A stretch of 43,029 bases of DNA from an archaeon (GCA_018653605.1 JABHYY010000023.1:1-43029); one strand, 5' to 3'. Shown: positions 27,594 through 36,995, numbered from the stretch's first letter. Numbers and translations are program-made. The notes: generated by a model from the sequence alone, not told the origin.

Positions 27594-28548
27594 CTCCTTC
27601 TAATACTGGATCAGGTGTCATACATCTAGTTTTTTCAAAACTAACAACCCTCATAGGATAACTTGTCATTTTCACAGGTTTTTGAAAATCATAATCATCA
27701 CCATCAACAATAGTCATTCCAGCATTTTCAAAAACAACCTCACTTGCAGGCCTTTCAATCTCAAGCCCAATTCTTTGACCCATGATTCCTCTTTTGTAAA
27801 ACACAAGAGGATCAATTGAACCAAAATCACCAGCCATAACCTGTAAATCATTTGAATAAGGTGGTTTAAACCCAAGCAATGAAATAGGAATAGAATAAAC
27901 AGCAATACCATTAAATTCACCATTCATTTGTTTTCCATCAACAACCATACTATATTCTCTTTTACCAAGCATTCTTTCATGGTGCTTTTTCATCAAATCT
28001 TTCATATAAAATGAAGCCATTGTTTGTACAACCATTCTAGCGCCATTTACAAAACTTTTTTTCTCATTATACATTTCAAACAGATTATAAATTAAACCAC
28101 TTGTAGCAGACCAACAAAACAAAGGTTGTTCTCCCTCTCTTTCAACTTTGATCAAATTACACACAGTTTCTTCTAAACTTTCACACTTATCCAACTTTCT
28201 AACAGGAGCTAAAGGATCTAAAGTCCAAATTTTACTTTGACCTAAAGCTTTAGAAAAAACATTAAAAGTTCCAGAAGGACCAATAAGGACAGGAGGAACA
28301 TCCCTTGTTTCAAACAATCTAAAAGTATCAGTAGCATAAAGATGTCCACCACCATCACCAGTTATCCAAACAATAACATCTGGCCTGTCTTTGTTAACAA
28401 TCTCATCAAACATTTGAGGAAATCTTTCAGGATTTTCAATATGAACAGGAGAATGGGGATATAGTTTCTTAATCTTTTCAATTAATTTTTTATCAACTCT
28501 TCTAGCATTAACATTAACAATAAAAGATTTTTTATACATAGAATTCAA
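27583..28548 (-). CDS. Diacylglycerol/lipid-kinase-like protein with divergent catalytic motif
   Basis: DVIVWITGDGGGHLYATDTF and PVLIGPSGTFNVFSKALG resemble DAGKc GGDGT and GTxNDFA motifs. Confidence 0.6.
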   Translation of the reverse strand: MNSMYKKSFIVNVNARRVDKKLIEKIKKLYPHSPVHIENPERFPQMFDEIVNKDRPDVIVWITGDGGGHLYATDTFRLFETRDVPPVLIGPSGTFNVFSKALGQSKIWTLDPLAPVRKLDKCESLEETVCNLIKVEREGEQPLFCWSATSGLIYNLFEMYNEKKSFVNGARMVVQTMASFYMKDLMKKHHERMLGKREYSMVVDGKQMNGEFNGIAVYSIPISLLGFKPPYSNDLQVMAGDFGSIDPLVFYKRGIMGQRIGLEIERPASEVVFENAGMTIVDGDDYDFQKPVKMTSYPMRVVSFEKTRCMTPDPVLEGVTL

Positions 28549-28564
28549 GAAAAACTTTTATTAT

Positions 28565-28720
28565 TTAAATTATACTGTTAATCATTCTATTTATTTCATC
28601 ATCTCTTCTGCAACTATTTGGTTTACCGCAATAAGGACAAAGTTTACCAACCCAACCTTTATTCCTTCTAAAAGTGTACCTGCATCCTTCACAAATAAAC
28701 CTAGCCATATCTTCTTCCAT
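28565..28720 (-). CDS. Small zinc-ribbon protein (51 aa, below ORF-track cutoff)
   Basis: MEEDMARFICEGCRYTFRRNKGWVGKLCPYCGKPNSCRRDDEINRMINSII; CxxC...CxxC. Confidence 0.75.
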   Translation of the reverse strand: MEEDMARFICEGCRYTFRRNKGWVGKLCPYCGKPNSCRRDDEINRMINSII

Positions 28721-28768
28721 ATTACTATATAATGCCTACTCATTTATTAAGTTTTTTAGTCTAGAACT

Positions 28769-29020
28769 CTATAATGAGGCCCTAACGCCCTCAATTGTAT
28801 AACCACCTAATCGATCATGAAATACAAATATTGGTTCTAAAACTTGATTTTCAGTAGTTAATACAATCTCTGATAATCTCGTAGAATAAGTATCACAATA
28901 TCCACTAACAGAAGGTATGGCATCAACAATTGCTCTTGCAACCCTTTGGCTATCTTCGAGTCTACAGTGTCTTGTCAAATATGTTTTATTCACCATACAA
29001 AAGATTTCGTCAGCATTCAT
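28769..29020 (-). CDS. Small hypothetical protein
   Basis: 83-aa ORF, divergent from 29103 across a very AT-rich intergenic region. Confidence 0.45.
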   Translation of the reverse strand: MNADEIFCMVNKTYLTRHCRLEDSQRVARAIVDAIPSVSGYCDTYSTRLSEIVLTTENQVLEPIFVFHDRLGGYTIEGVRASL

Positions 29021-29102
29021 TGCCCATCAAAATTTCAACTTATTTATATAATTATCTATTACAATAATACTTATATATTAATATTAATTAATTATATATA
29101 CT

Positions 29103-29456
29103 ATGGCAGATCTAGTAGCATGTCTATCAACCGGAAAAGGAACTTGGACTGAAGTAAAAAAATTAATCCATAATCAAAATTGGGATAATATATACTTGAT
29201 TACAAATGACTTTGGAAAAGATAAATTCACAGCAGACAAAGAGCTTAAGTTTATTCTAGTGGATGTAAATTCTGGAATGGATTCTATGAAAAAGATTATC
29301 ATGGAAGCATTACAAGATAAAGTGAAGACAGAGGTTGCAGTAAATTTTATTTCAGGATCAGGTAAAGAACATATGGCACTTTTATCAGCACTGTTCAAGC
29401 TTGGAACAGGTATAAGGTTTATTATTCCAACAGATTCAGATGTAAAAGAGTTATAA
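29103..29456 (+). CDS. Small Rossmann-like (possibly CARF-like) protein
   Basis: TEVAVNFISGSGKEHMALLSALFKLGTGIRFI loosely resembles the CARF TGGxxxM signature region. Confidence 0.4.
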   Translation: MADLVACLSTGKGTWTEVKKLIHNQNWDNIYLITNDFGKDKFTADKELKFILVDVNSGMDSMKKIIMEALQDKVKTEVAVNFISGSGKEHMALLSALFKLGTGIRFIIPTDSDVKEL

Positions 29457-29530
29457 GAATTTTTGTAGGGTTATTTATTGTAGTGACTACTTTAATGTCA
29501 CAGTTAATCATCACACAATCACAGAAAAGA

Positions 29531-30337
29531 TTAAAAAACAAATGGCCTTATTGATAATTTATATCTCCTAGTTTGGTTTGGAGCAACTGTATCAAACTCA
29601 CCCTCAGAAAAATAAGCTCCATTAACAACTGGTCTTTTTAATACAGGTTCGATGCAGATCATTCCTTCATGAGGTGTCCAAAGGACTGCTGCTTCAAAAC
29701 CATCCATTCTAAAATCAATACCTTGACTATCACCTCTGTATAAAATTCTCGAAGTATCTATAATTATTGGACCTCCTTGCAAAACATCTCTAACAGAAGC
29801 AATAGGATCTTCTGACCCTTCTACATATAGTTTACCTAAATCACCCTCTCCTTCAGTTCTAAATGCAGGATGCCAACCTAAGTTAAAAGGCATAATTTCA
29901 TCTCCAGTATTTTTAATATTAAAATAAAGATTTAACGCATAACAATCCATCATAAGTCTTTTTTCCAATTCAAAAGGCATCCATTTCATTGACTTGGGAT
30001 GGTTTTTTCCAGATTTTGGGTTAGGCACTTCAGAACCATCATAACTCTGTTTCAGTGTAACCCCTTTATCTGCATTAAAAATAATCTCCCAAGGTAACAC
30101 TCTAGAAATTCCATGCTGATCTAAAGGATAGACTTCATTATTCCAAACAACTTGATGTTTGTCAGCAGGACCAAAAAAAGGGAAAGCTACAAGTTCAGAA
30201 TTTGGCCAGCCTGGGACACTTTCTACAGCACCAGGATGCATGAATTCTCTATCTTCAAATTTTATTCCATAGATCTGACCTGAATCAGAATCAATCATTA
30301 CTTCTAACTGTAGATCTTTAAACTTTATTCCTACCAT
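29531..30337 (-). CDS. Aldose 1-epimerase / galactose mutarotase-like protein
   Basis: FPFFGPADKHQVVWNNEVYPLDQHGISRVLPWEI; FNLGWHPAFRT. Confidence 0.85.
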   Translation of the reverse strand: MVGIKFKDLQLEVMIDSDSGQIYGIKFEDREFMHPGAVESVPGWPNSELVAFPFFGPADKHQVVWNNEVYPLDQHGISRVLPWEIIFNADKGVTLKQSYDGSEVPNPKSGKNHPKSMKWMPFELEKRLMMDCYALNLYFNIKNTGDEIMPFNLGWHPAFRTEGEGDLGKLYVEGSEDPIASVRDVLQGGPIIIDTSRILYRGDSQGIDFRMDGFEAAVLWTPHEGMICIEPVLKRPVVNGAYFSEGEFDTVAPNQTRRYKLSIRPFVF

Positions 30338-30419
30338 AACCCTAGTTTTTTAATCCTTATTTATAAACATTCCTAAAACCATCAAAAAACATTTAAACCT
30401 CCCCAACAAGAAAAAATTT

Positions 30420-31427
30420 ATGTTTAAAGAAATGTTAGAATATGATGAAACACTATTCAAAGATGAACTAGTTCTAGACTATGAATACCTACCAAAAATT
30501 CTAAAATTCAGAGAAAACCAACAGCAACATTTTGCAACAACAATAAAACCTTTACTGCAAAAAAGAAATGGTTCAAACTTATTTATTTATGGAACACCAG
30601 GAATTGGAAAAACAGCAGCATGCAAACATGTACTAAGAGAATTAGAGCTAGAAACAGATTTAGTAATCCCACTCTACATAAACTGTTGGAAACATGATAC
30701 AGTTTACAAAATATTAGTAGAAATGTGCGAACAACTGAAATACAAATGGGTACAAAACAAAAAAACAGATGAATTAATGAAAGCAATAGCAGAAATCCTG
30801 AACCAAAAAGCAGCGGTTTTCGTGTTAGATGAAGTTGACAAGCTAAAAGAGCAACAAATAATTTACCAATTACTAGAAGACATTTACAAAAAATGCATTT
30901 TCATGATAACAAATGACAAGGATTGCTTAGCAAAACTAGACCAAAGAGTAAAATCAAGATTACTACCAGAAATGCTAGAATTCAAACCATACAACTATGA
31001 TGAAACAAAAGGGATTTTAGAAGAAAGAAAAAATGCAGGTTTTTTTCCAGGAGTGTTTTCAGAACAAGCATTTGAAAAAATAGCAGAAACTTGTTTTGAA
31101 AGAGAAGATATTAGAGTTGGAATTTTCTTACTAAAACAATCAGCAAACAATGCAGAAAACAAATCACAAAGAAAAGTTTTAGTAGATCATGTTGAAACAG
31201 AAAAACTAGATAGGTTTGAAAAAGCTAAAATTAAAGTGGATGATGATGACAAAACCATTCTAAACATTGTAAAAGAAAAACCAGGTTTATCAATAGCAAG
31301 TATTTATGAAATATTCTCAAAAAACTCTGACAAATCACTAAGAACAGTTAGAAGAAGAATTGAAAGGTTAAGAGATCTAAAACAAGTGATTTTTGAAGAA
31401 ACACCAACAGGTTCAGTTGTAAAATAG
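30420..31427 (+). CDS. Orc1/Cdc6-family replication initiator
   Basis: FRENQQQHFATTIKPLLQKRNGSNLFIYGTPGIGKTAACKHVL; VFVLDEVDKL; sensor MITNDKDCLAKLDQRVKSRL; C-terminal winged helix. Confidence 0.94.
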   Translation: MFKEMLEYDETLFKDELVLDYEYLPKILKFRENQQQHFATTIKPLLQKRNGSNLFIYGTPGIGKTAACKHVLRELELETDLVIPLYINCWKHDTVYKILVEMCEQLKYKWVQNKKTDELMKAIAEILNQKAAVFVLDEVDKLKEQQIIYQLLEDIYKKCIFMITNDKDCLAKLDQRVKSRLLPEMLEFKPYNYDETKGILEERKNAGFFPGVFSEQAFEKIAETCFEREDIRVGIFLLKQSANNAENKSQRKVLVDHVETEKLDRFEKAKIKVDDDDKTILNIVKEKPGLSIASIYEIFSKNSDKSLRTVRRRIERLRDLKQVIFEETPTGSVVK

Positions 31428-31489
31428 AGCATTCTATACAAAATTCAGCAAGCATAAAGATTAAATACACAAACAAAATTCCTAAAAAT

Positions 31490-31834
31490 ATGCCTGAATC
31501 AATAATCTTTGCATGCTATAGCCATGATTTTGTTAGACCTGATGGAGAAATTATTGAAAATTATGGCTTTGATATTTTATGTGTGCCACCTAATGAATTA
31601 GGGCCTTTTTCAGTAACTCATGTTAAAATAGTTGGAGGAAGAGGAGAAATATCAGATATTGAGGATTTAGCACAATATCTTTGGAACAGAAGAATAACTC
31701 TAGAAGAAAGAGGAAAAGATGTTTTAGGCTTTGGAACAGCTGTAACTCCTATAGCTGTGCAGATAGCAAATAATCCCAGGAAATTATCAACTAATGAATA
31801 TTACTACTTAGATTCAATATTAAATTGGCATTAG
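31490..31834 (+). CDS. Hypothetical protein
   Basis: 114-aa ORF only. Confidence 0.5.
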   Translation: MPESIIFACYSHDFVRPDGEIIENYGFDILCVPPNELGPFSVTHVKIVGGRGEISDIEDLAQYLWNRRITLEERGKDVLGFGTAVTPIAVQIANNPRKLSTNEYYYLDSILNWH

Positions 31835-31840
31835 CATACT

Positions 31841-31858
31841 CTAAAATATATGTTCTAC
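31841..31858. repeat. AT-rich near-palindrome upstream of element B
   Basis: CTAAAATATATGTTCTAC; matches 9932-9951. Confidence 0.5.
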
Positions 31859-31866
31859 ACTCATTG

Positions 31867-31904
31867 GAGTGACATGTGACATCTGTGCGCGCAGCGCTTA
31901 TAAA
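31867..31904 (+). promoter_or_regulatory. Shared promoter element, copy B (upstream of micro-ORF operon)
   Basis: GAGTGACATGTGACATCTGTGCGCGCAGCGCTTATAAA; tandem GTGACAT heptamers, TGCGCGCA palindrome, TATA box. Confidence 0.8.
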
Positions 31905-31961
31905 CAATTCCAACTATACTAATATTAACACAATTTGAGTTTAAAATAGGAGGAGAAAAAA

Positions 31962-32105
31962 ATGAGAACTAGCGTAAGCTATATGCCATGGAACCAGTAC
32001 AGACAAAGAGTAAACCAGATAGAAATGTTACATTTCTTACATACAACAACACTCCAATCAGTGAAAAATTATTGGAGAAAAAAAGGAGGGGATACATATG
32101 TTTGA
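31962..32105 (+). CDS. Micro-ORF 1 (47 aa)
   Basis: MRTSVSYMPWNQYRQRVNQIEMLHFLHTTTLQSVKNYWRKKGGDTYV; RBS-like AGGAGGAG upstream. Confidence 0.6.
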   Translation: MRTSVSYMPWNQYRQRVNQIEMLHFLHTTTLQSVKNYWRKKGGDTYV

Positions 32106-32187
32106 AACAGAATTTATTGAAAAGATATTCAGCCAACAACTAATGCAATTACCAATAGAGGAGGAACAAAAATGGAAAAAATACTAG
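32098..32187 (+). CDS. Micro-ORF 2 (29 aa)
   Basis: MFETEFIEKIFSQQLMQLPIEEEQKWKKY; overlaps ORF 1; GGAGGGG upstream. Confidence 0.5.
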   Translation: MFETEFIEKIFSQQLMQLPIEEEQKWKKY

Positions 32188-32288
32188 AACTAAATATATA
32201 CGACGAAACAGACTTATCACTAATGCTTGAAGAAGAAGTCATTGATGACTTTGAAGAAGGTTTTATGAGAGGTTATCTTGCAGGATAA
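32172..32288 (+). CDS. Micro-ORF 3 (38 aa)
   Basis: MEKILELNIYDETDLSLMLEEEVIDDFEEGFMRGYLAG; overlaps ORF 2; GAGGAGG upstream. Confidence 0.6.
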   Translation: MEKILELNIYDETDLSLMLEEEVIDDFEEGFMRGYLAG

Positions 32289-32290
32289 AA

Positions 32291-32437
32291 ATGGTACAGA
32301 GTAAAGTAAATTTAGATCCCAGAACTATTCAAATCAGAAACAAAGTGAAAGCAAAGTATAGTTTTAGAACAAGATCAGAAACACTTAACTTTATGGTTGA
32401 AGAGTATGCAAAAAAAGTATTAAGGCTTAAACTGTAA
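32291..32437 (+). CDS. Micro-ORF 4 (48 aa), ribbon-helix-helix / DUF2683-like
   Basis: MVQSKVNLDPRTIQIRNKVKAKYSFRTRSETLNFMVEEYAKKVLRLKL: short strand plus two helices with an RSETLNFMVEEY core. Confidence 0.7.
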   Translation: MVQSKVNLDPRTIQIRNKVKAKYSFRTRSETLNFMVEEYAKKVLRLKL

Positions 32438-32475
32438 AGTAAACCTTAAATAGCACCTCTTTTTCTCTTTTTTAT

Positions 32476-33060
32476 ATGGATCCACAGGAATTAGAAAGAA
32501 TTATTGAAGCAGAACACATTAATGAAAATTCTGTTATTGCAGCAGTTTATGTAAGAGGGCCAGAATATAATAATCCTAGAGCTACTTTAAGAATTGGTTT
32601 TTTTAACAGAAGTCAAGAAGGACCTATTTTAGTTAATCAAGCTAATTACCCAGAAGGATCAACAGGATACCTCAAAAAATTACTTGCTAATAAGTTAAGC
32701 CTAGAAGGAGATGATATAGTGCATCTTAGGAAGTTAACAGATTTAGATGTAAGCTCTGAAAGTTTTGAAGAAACATCCTCAGAAAGAGTAGAAGGTTTTG
32801 TTGCAAGATATTGTAGAGTTAGAAAAAAAGGATATAGAACTAGTTGGATTAATAAAGTTCAAATTGGTAAAAGGCTGTGGGCTAATAATGATTTAATACT
32901 CAGTCCAGGAATATCAAGTATTCTTGGGGATCATGGAATAAGACGAGTTGGAACCCCAATCTCCAAACTTCCAAGTAATCCTGAAAAAAGAGTCGTATGT
33001 AAATTAGTACCAATTATTTCTTCTATAGAAGCAGTTGAACTTTTAAGACAATATTTATAA
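32476..33060 (+). CDS. Hypothetical protein
   Basis: 194-aa ORF only. Confidence 0.55.
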   Translation: MDPQELERIIEAEHINENSVIAAVYVRGPEYNNPRATLRIGFFNRSQEGPILVNQANYPEGSTGYLKKLLANKLSLEGDDIVHLRKLTDLDVSSESFEETSSERVEGFVARYCRVRKKGYRTSWINKVQIGKRLWANNDLILSPGISSILGDHGIRRVGTPISKLPSNPEKRVVCKLVPIISSIEAVELLRQYL

Positions 33061-33083
33061 AATCCAATTCTTTAAGTTTACAC

Positions 33084-33674
33084 ATGAAAATACTAGCATT
33101 TGCAGATCCACACTCACATGAAGAATATTTAGACCAAATTAAACTCAAATCAAAAAATGTTGACATCATAATTTGCGCAGGTGACTTAACCTGGTTCAAC
33201 AAAAACATAAAAAAACTTCTAAAAAAATTAAATGTATTAAAAAAACCAGTTTACATAATTAATGGTAACCATGAAAACACAAAAGAAATGGCAAAACTTT
33301 GCAAACCATTAAAGAATGTTAGTTTTATGCACAAAAAAACACTAAGGATTGACAACAATGTTTTCCTATTCTTTGGCAATGATGGTTTATCACCTAATGA
33401 ACCTCAGTTTTACAAATTCTCAAAAAGAGAAATGCAAAAAGTAAAAAAAACAGATACAGTGGTTTTAGTTACACATGGTCCAGCTTCAAAAACAAAATTA
33501 GATTTACTACCTTGCGGACATGTTGGATGCAAAGATATCAAAGAGTTCATACTAAAATACAAACCAGTTTTACATATATCAGGACACCTGCACGAACATT
33601 TTGGCAAAAAACAACTTCTAAAGAAAACATTAATGGTAAATGTCGGACCTGGTGGAAGAATACTAAAAGTTTAA
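33084..33674 (+). CDS. Calcineurin-like metallophosphoesterase
   Basis: AFADPHSHEEYL, IICAGDLTW, INGNHENT, LVTHGPAS, HISGHLHEHFGK. Confidence 0.93.
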   Translation: MKILAFADPHSHEEYLDQIKLKSKNVDIIICAGDLTWFNKNIKKLLKKLNVLKKPVYIINGNHENTKEMAKLCKPLKNVSFMHKKTLRIDNNVFLFFGNDGLSPNEPQFYKFSKREMQKVKKTDTVVLVTHGPASKTKLDLLPCGHVGCKDIKEFILKYKPVLHISGHLHEHFGKKQLLKKTLMVNVGPGGRILKV

Positions 33675-33699
33675 ATAACAAACAACAATCCTAAACCAC

Positions 33700-34443
33700 A
33701 TGAACATACTAGAATCAATTCTACTTGGTGTAATTCAGGGAATAACAGAATGGTTACCAATTTCATCATCAGGCCACTTAGTTATATTCCAACAGTTCCT
33801 AAACATAGAAGTTCCTTTATTTTTTGACATACTTCTACACTTTGCAACACTAATTGTAATTTTAATAGTTTTTCACAAAGATATTCTAAAAATTCTAAAA
33901 GAGTTTCCAAGCACAAAAAAACCAAATGGTAAACTTGGTTGGTACATAATCATAGGTTCCGTACCAATCGCACTAACAGGATTTTTATTAAGAGATCAAA
34001 TAGCTAGTTTATTCACAAGCCTAAAAGCAGTGGCAATAGCACTATTATTCACTTCATTACTTTTATTTTTATCAGAAAGATTTCCAGGAAGAAGGAAGCT
34101 GAAATGGTATGACTCCATTGTTATCGGTATTTCACAAGCTCTTGCATTAGTTCCAGGTATTTCAAGATCAGGTTCAACTATCTCAACAGGTTTATTACTA
34201 GGTTTGGAAAAAAGGCAAGTTGCAACATTTTCTTTCCTACTGGTAATTCCAGCAATTCTGGGCGCAACAATACTAGAGTTTTCTACAGCTTCAATTGAGT
34301 TCAACTATATCTATGGTTTTTTAACAGCAATCATTGTAGGCTATTTCTCACTAAAACTGCTACTAAAGATAATTGTAAAGAACAAATTTCACTATTTTGG
34401 TTGGTACTGTTTAATCTTAGGAATAGTTTTGTTAATAATTTAG
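33700..34443 (+). CDS. uppP: Undecaprenyl-diphosphatase (BacA/UppP family)
   Basis: GVIQGITEWLPISSSGHLVIFQ; QALALVPGISRSGSTISTGLLLG. Confidence 0.96.
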   Translation: MNILESILLGVIQGITEWLPISSSGHLVIFQQFLNIEVPLFFDILLHFATLIVILIVFHKDILKILKEFPSTKKPNGKLGWYIIIGSVPIALTGFLLRDQIASLFTSLKAVAIALLFTSLLLFLSERFPGRRKLKWYDSIVIGISQALALVPGISRSGSTISTGLLLGLEKRQVATFSFLLVIPAILGATILEFSTASIEFNYIYGFLTAIIVGYFSLKLLLKIIVKNKFHYFGWYCLILGIVLLII

Positions 34444-34494
34444 TTCCCAAACAGTAACAAAAGTTTTATAAATAAGTGCATAGCAAAAAAAGAT

Positions 34495-35310
34495 ATGCAA
34501 ATTTACAATCAAGAACAATTACAAACAGCAATTGATAATGTATTTAGAGATTTATTTATAGTGGAGAACAGAACTTCTGATAATAGAGCATATGTTTATG
34601 CAAAAGTAGATGAAACAACTCCTGGTTTAATGTGTACAAATGAAGCAGATCCAGGAATAATTTTTCACAGTTTTATGCCTGATGAAGATATAGAAATACT
34701 GCATGAAAGAATAAACCATAGATTCAGAGGAAAGATGACAACAGAGATTCAAGATGGTAAATTAGTTCTTCGAATCAGGGAAAAAACATTAGAAGAAATG
34801 GCAGAAGATTTTAGACAAGAATGTAGATCAGATATTTCTCATGAAATACAGCATTTAGCTTTTTATGCATTAGATGAAGAAAAAGAAAAAGCAGTGGTAG
34901 AAGAAGTAAAAGAGAGATTAGGTTCAAATTTTGAATGGTACAAAGAAAGAGTAAGAAAATCATACAAAATTCATGATATGGAGGTTGAAGATATAGATAG
35001 AACAACTGTGATGGAAATTCTTGGAGAGATTGGAAATTTAACATATAATGGACATGCTTTAACAAAGACAAGTTCTTATTTTAGTAATGGAAAAACAACA
35101 TTAAAAGCATTTATGCCTTTATTTCCAATTGCAGATGCAGTTCTAAAAAATTATGCAATTTCAAGAGGATTTAGAATTGGTTGGAATTATAGAACAATGT
35201 CAAGATTACAAAATCATGGAATAAGAGAAAGAGATATGATGAGAGTAATGAGAGATAATATTGATTATGAGCAACCATTTTCATTACCAGTTTTCAATCT
35301 AGTAGCATAG
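34495..35310 (+). CDS. Hypothetical protein
   Basis: 271-aa ORF only. Confidence 0.55.
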   Translation: MQIYNQEQLQTAIDNVFRDLFIVENRTSDNRAYVYAKVDETTPGLMCTNEADPGIIFHSFMPDEDIEILHERINHRFRGKMTTEIQDGKLVLRIREKTLEEMAEDFRQECRSDISHEIQHLAFYALDEEKEKAVVEEVKERLGSNFEWYKERVRKSYKIHDMEVEDIDRTTVMEILGEIGNLTYNGHALTKTSSYFSNGKTTLKAFMPLFPIADAVLKNYAISRGFRIGWNYRTMSRLQNHGIRERDMMRVMRDNIDYEQPFSLPVFNLVA

Positions 35311-36222
35311 TTTTCTATCCTTGTCCTCTTTCATTAACAAACAAACTCTAGACTCAGTTTTCTCAGCAACTAACCGCCAGCCCAAAATCTCACCCAATTT
35401 CAAACTAAACTCTTTAATCTCCTCATGCCTAGCCATATCAGAATATTCAACACGATAACTAGCATACCCAACAGCCATCACAGCCTTTACCTCAACAAAC
35501 ATAGGATTACACTTCTTAATTATAGAAGCATAACCTTCAACATCACAAAGATTCAAACCTTTCAGAACAGACAACCTAACAGTACTCCTATCTTTAGAAG
35601 ATAACACTTCCAAACTCCTAATCAACCTTTCCCAACCATCCTTGAAAAAAGGTTTACAAGTTTTCAAATAAACTTCTTTGTTAGGTGCAGGTAAAGTAAC
35701 ATAAGTTTGAGTTGCATTAACCTTCTTTAACATCTCAGGGTTCTGTCCATTTGTAACTAAAAATGCAGTCATACCCTTTTTCTTGATCAATTCAACAAGC
35801 TCAGGCAACTGTGGATACAAAGTTGCATCACCAGATAGAGAGAGAGCAACATGCTTTGGATCTAAAGCCTCTTCAAACTTTTTTTTATCTACTGCATCAT
35901 TTCCACGAAAACCCATCAAATACAATTTATGAGCTTCTATCAACCCCTTTAAAATTTCTTCAGGAGTATCACCCTTATTAATCTCCATTGGTTGGGTATG
36001 TTCTAAAGATCTCCAACAAAAAACACACTGATGATGACAATTCAAAACAGAGACAGAACTCTGTACACATCTATGTGACTTCAATCCATAAAACTTCTCT
36101 TTGTAACAAAAACCTTCATCTCTTAAAGATTTTTTAGACCAAGAACAAACCTTAATAGCAGAATGATCACCAACAACACGATAACCTTGTTTTTCTAGAT
36201 CTTTTTTAACTAACTCATCCAT
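35299..36222 (-). CDS. taw1: tRNA 4-demethylwyosine synthase, radical SAM (Taw1/TYW1)
   Basis: SSVSVLNCHHQCVFCWRSLEHT; FRGNDAV; ALSLSGDATLYPQL; LVTNGQNPEML; TQTYVTLPAPNKEVY. Confidence 0.94.
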   Translation of the reverse strand: MDELVKKDLEKQGYRVVGDHSAIKVCSWSKKSLRDEGFCYKEKFYGLKSHRCVQSSVSVLNCHHQCVFCWRSLEHTQPMEINKGDTPEEILKGLIEAHKLYLMGFRGNDAVDKKKFEEALDPKHVALSLSGDATLYPQLPELVELIKKKGMTAFLVTNGQNPEMLKKVNATQTYVTLPAPNKEVYLKTCKPFFKDGWERLIRSLEVLSSKDRSTVRLSVLKGLNLCDVEGYASIIKKCNPMFVEVKAVMAVGYASYRVEYSDMARHEEIKEFSLKLGEILGWRLVAEKTESRVCLLMKEDKDRKLCY

Positions 36223-36254
36223 AATATGAAAAGAATTTTATTCTTATATAAATT

Positions 36255-36650
36255 TTACCTAGAAATTACATATGCTAGTTTAGTAAATGCCAACTTATAA
36301 TTTGCCTCGCCTGGTTCACCAGGAACTTCAGTATATTCAATTAAACCTTGAGCCTCTAGGGTATTAAAAATTGGTATTGCTTCATCTACAAGTAAATCTA
36401 AACCTAAATCCTCACTCATATTTCCACCCAAATCTTCAAACAATCTTAAAGTAAAATCTCTTAAAGCTCGTTTATCTAACTTAAGTTCACTTTTAGCTAA
36501 ATCAAGAAGAGTTTGATTAAGCTGTAAATGATGACCATTATCCCTTGTCTCATTAAGAAATTTAAGACCTTTTCTAACATTTGAATCAACAGTTCCACCA
36601 TGTGCAACAATATAAGCAGCAATTCTATTAACATTAATTTCTTCTGACAT
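36255..36650 (-). CDS. Hypothetical protein
   Basis: 131-aa ORF only. Confidence 0.5.
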   Translation of the reverse strand: MSEEINVNRIAAYIVAHGGTVDSNVRKGLKFLNETRDNGHHLQLNQTLLDLAKSELKLDKRALRDFTLRLFEDLGGNMSEDLGLDLLVDEAIPIFNTLEAQGLIEYTEVPGEPGEANYKLAFTKLAYVISR

Positions 36651-36728
36651 AACTTTTGAAATTTTAAAGGACTATATAAAACTTTACAAACTAGAATAAT
36701 CTAAAAAAACTAAAAAAACTTCTTTTTT

Positions 36729-36944
36729 TTATCGTTTTTTCTTACGCTTTGTTACTTTCTTCTTTTTAACAGCTTTTTTCTTTACTACTTTCTTCTTAGC
36801 CTTTTTCTTTACTACTTTCTTCTTAACTGCCTTTCTCTTTACTACTTTTTTCTTCACAGTTTTCTTCTTTACTGCCTTCTTAGCTGTCTTTTTTTTAGCA
36901 ACTTTTCGCTTTGCCTTTCTTCGAGGCACTCTTACTAATACCAT
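36729..36944 (-). CDS. Very Lys-rich histone-H1-like protein
   Basis: VPRRKAKRKVAKKKTAKKAVKKKTVKKKVVKRKAVKKKVVKKKAKKK: K/V/A repeats. Confidence 0.65.
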   Translation of the reverse strand: MVLVRVPRRKAKRKVAKKKTAKKAVKKKTVKKKVVKRKAVKKKVVKKKAKKKVVKKKAVKKKKVTKRKKKR

Positions 36945-36995
36945 ACAGATATCATAGGTAAAATCCTATAAAAGGGTTGTGTATTAACTAAGAAA

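Noticed and set aside
31841-31904. Replication origin (ORB-like repeats) beside orc1/cdc6
   Set aside because: No CCAGTGGAAAC-type ORB core seen; the second copy lies far from orc1 and both end in TATA boxes oriented to genes, so promoter is favoured. Not fully excluded.
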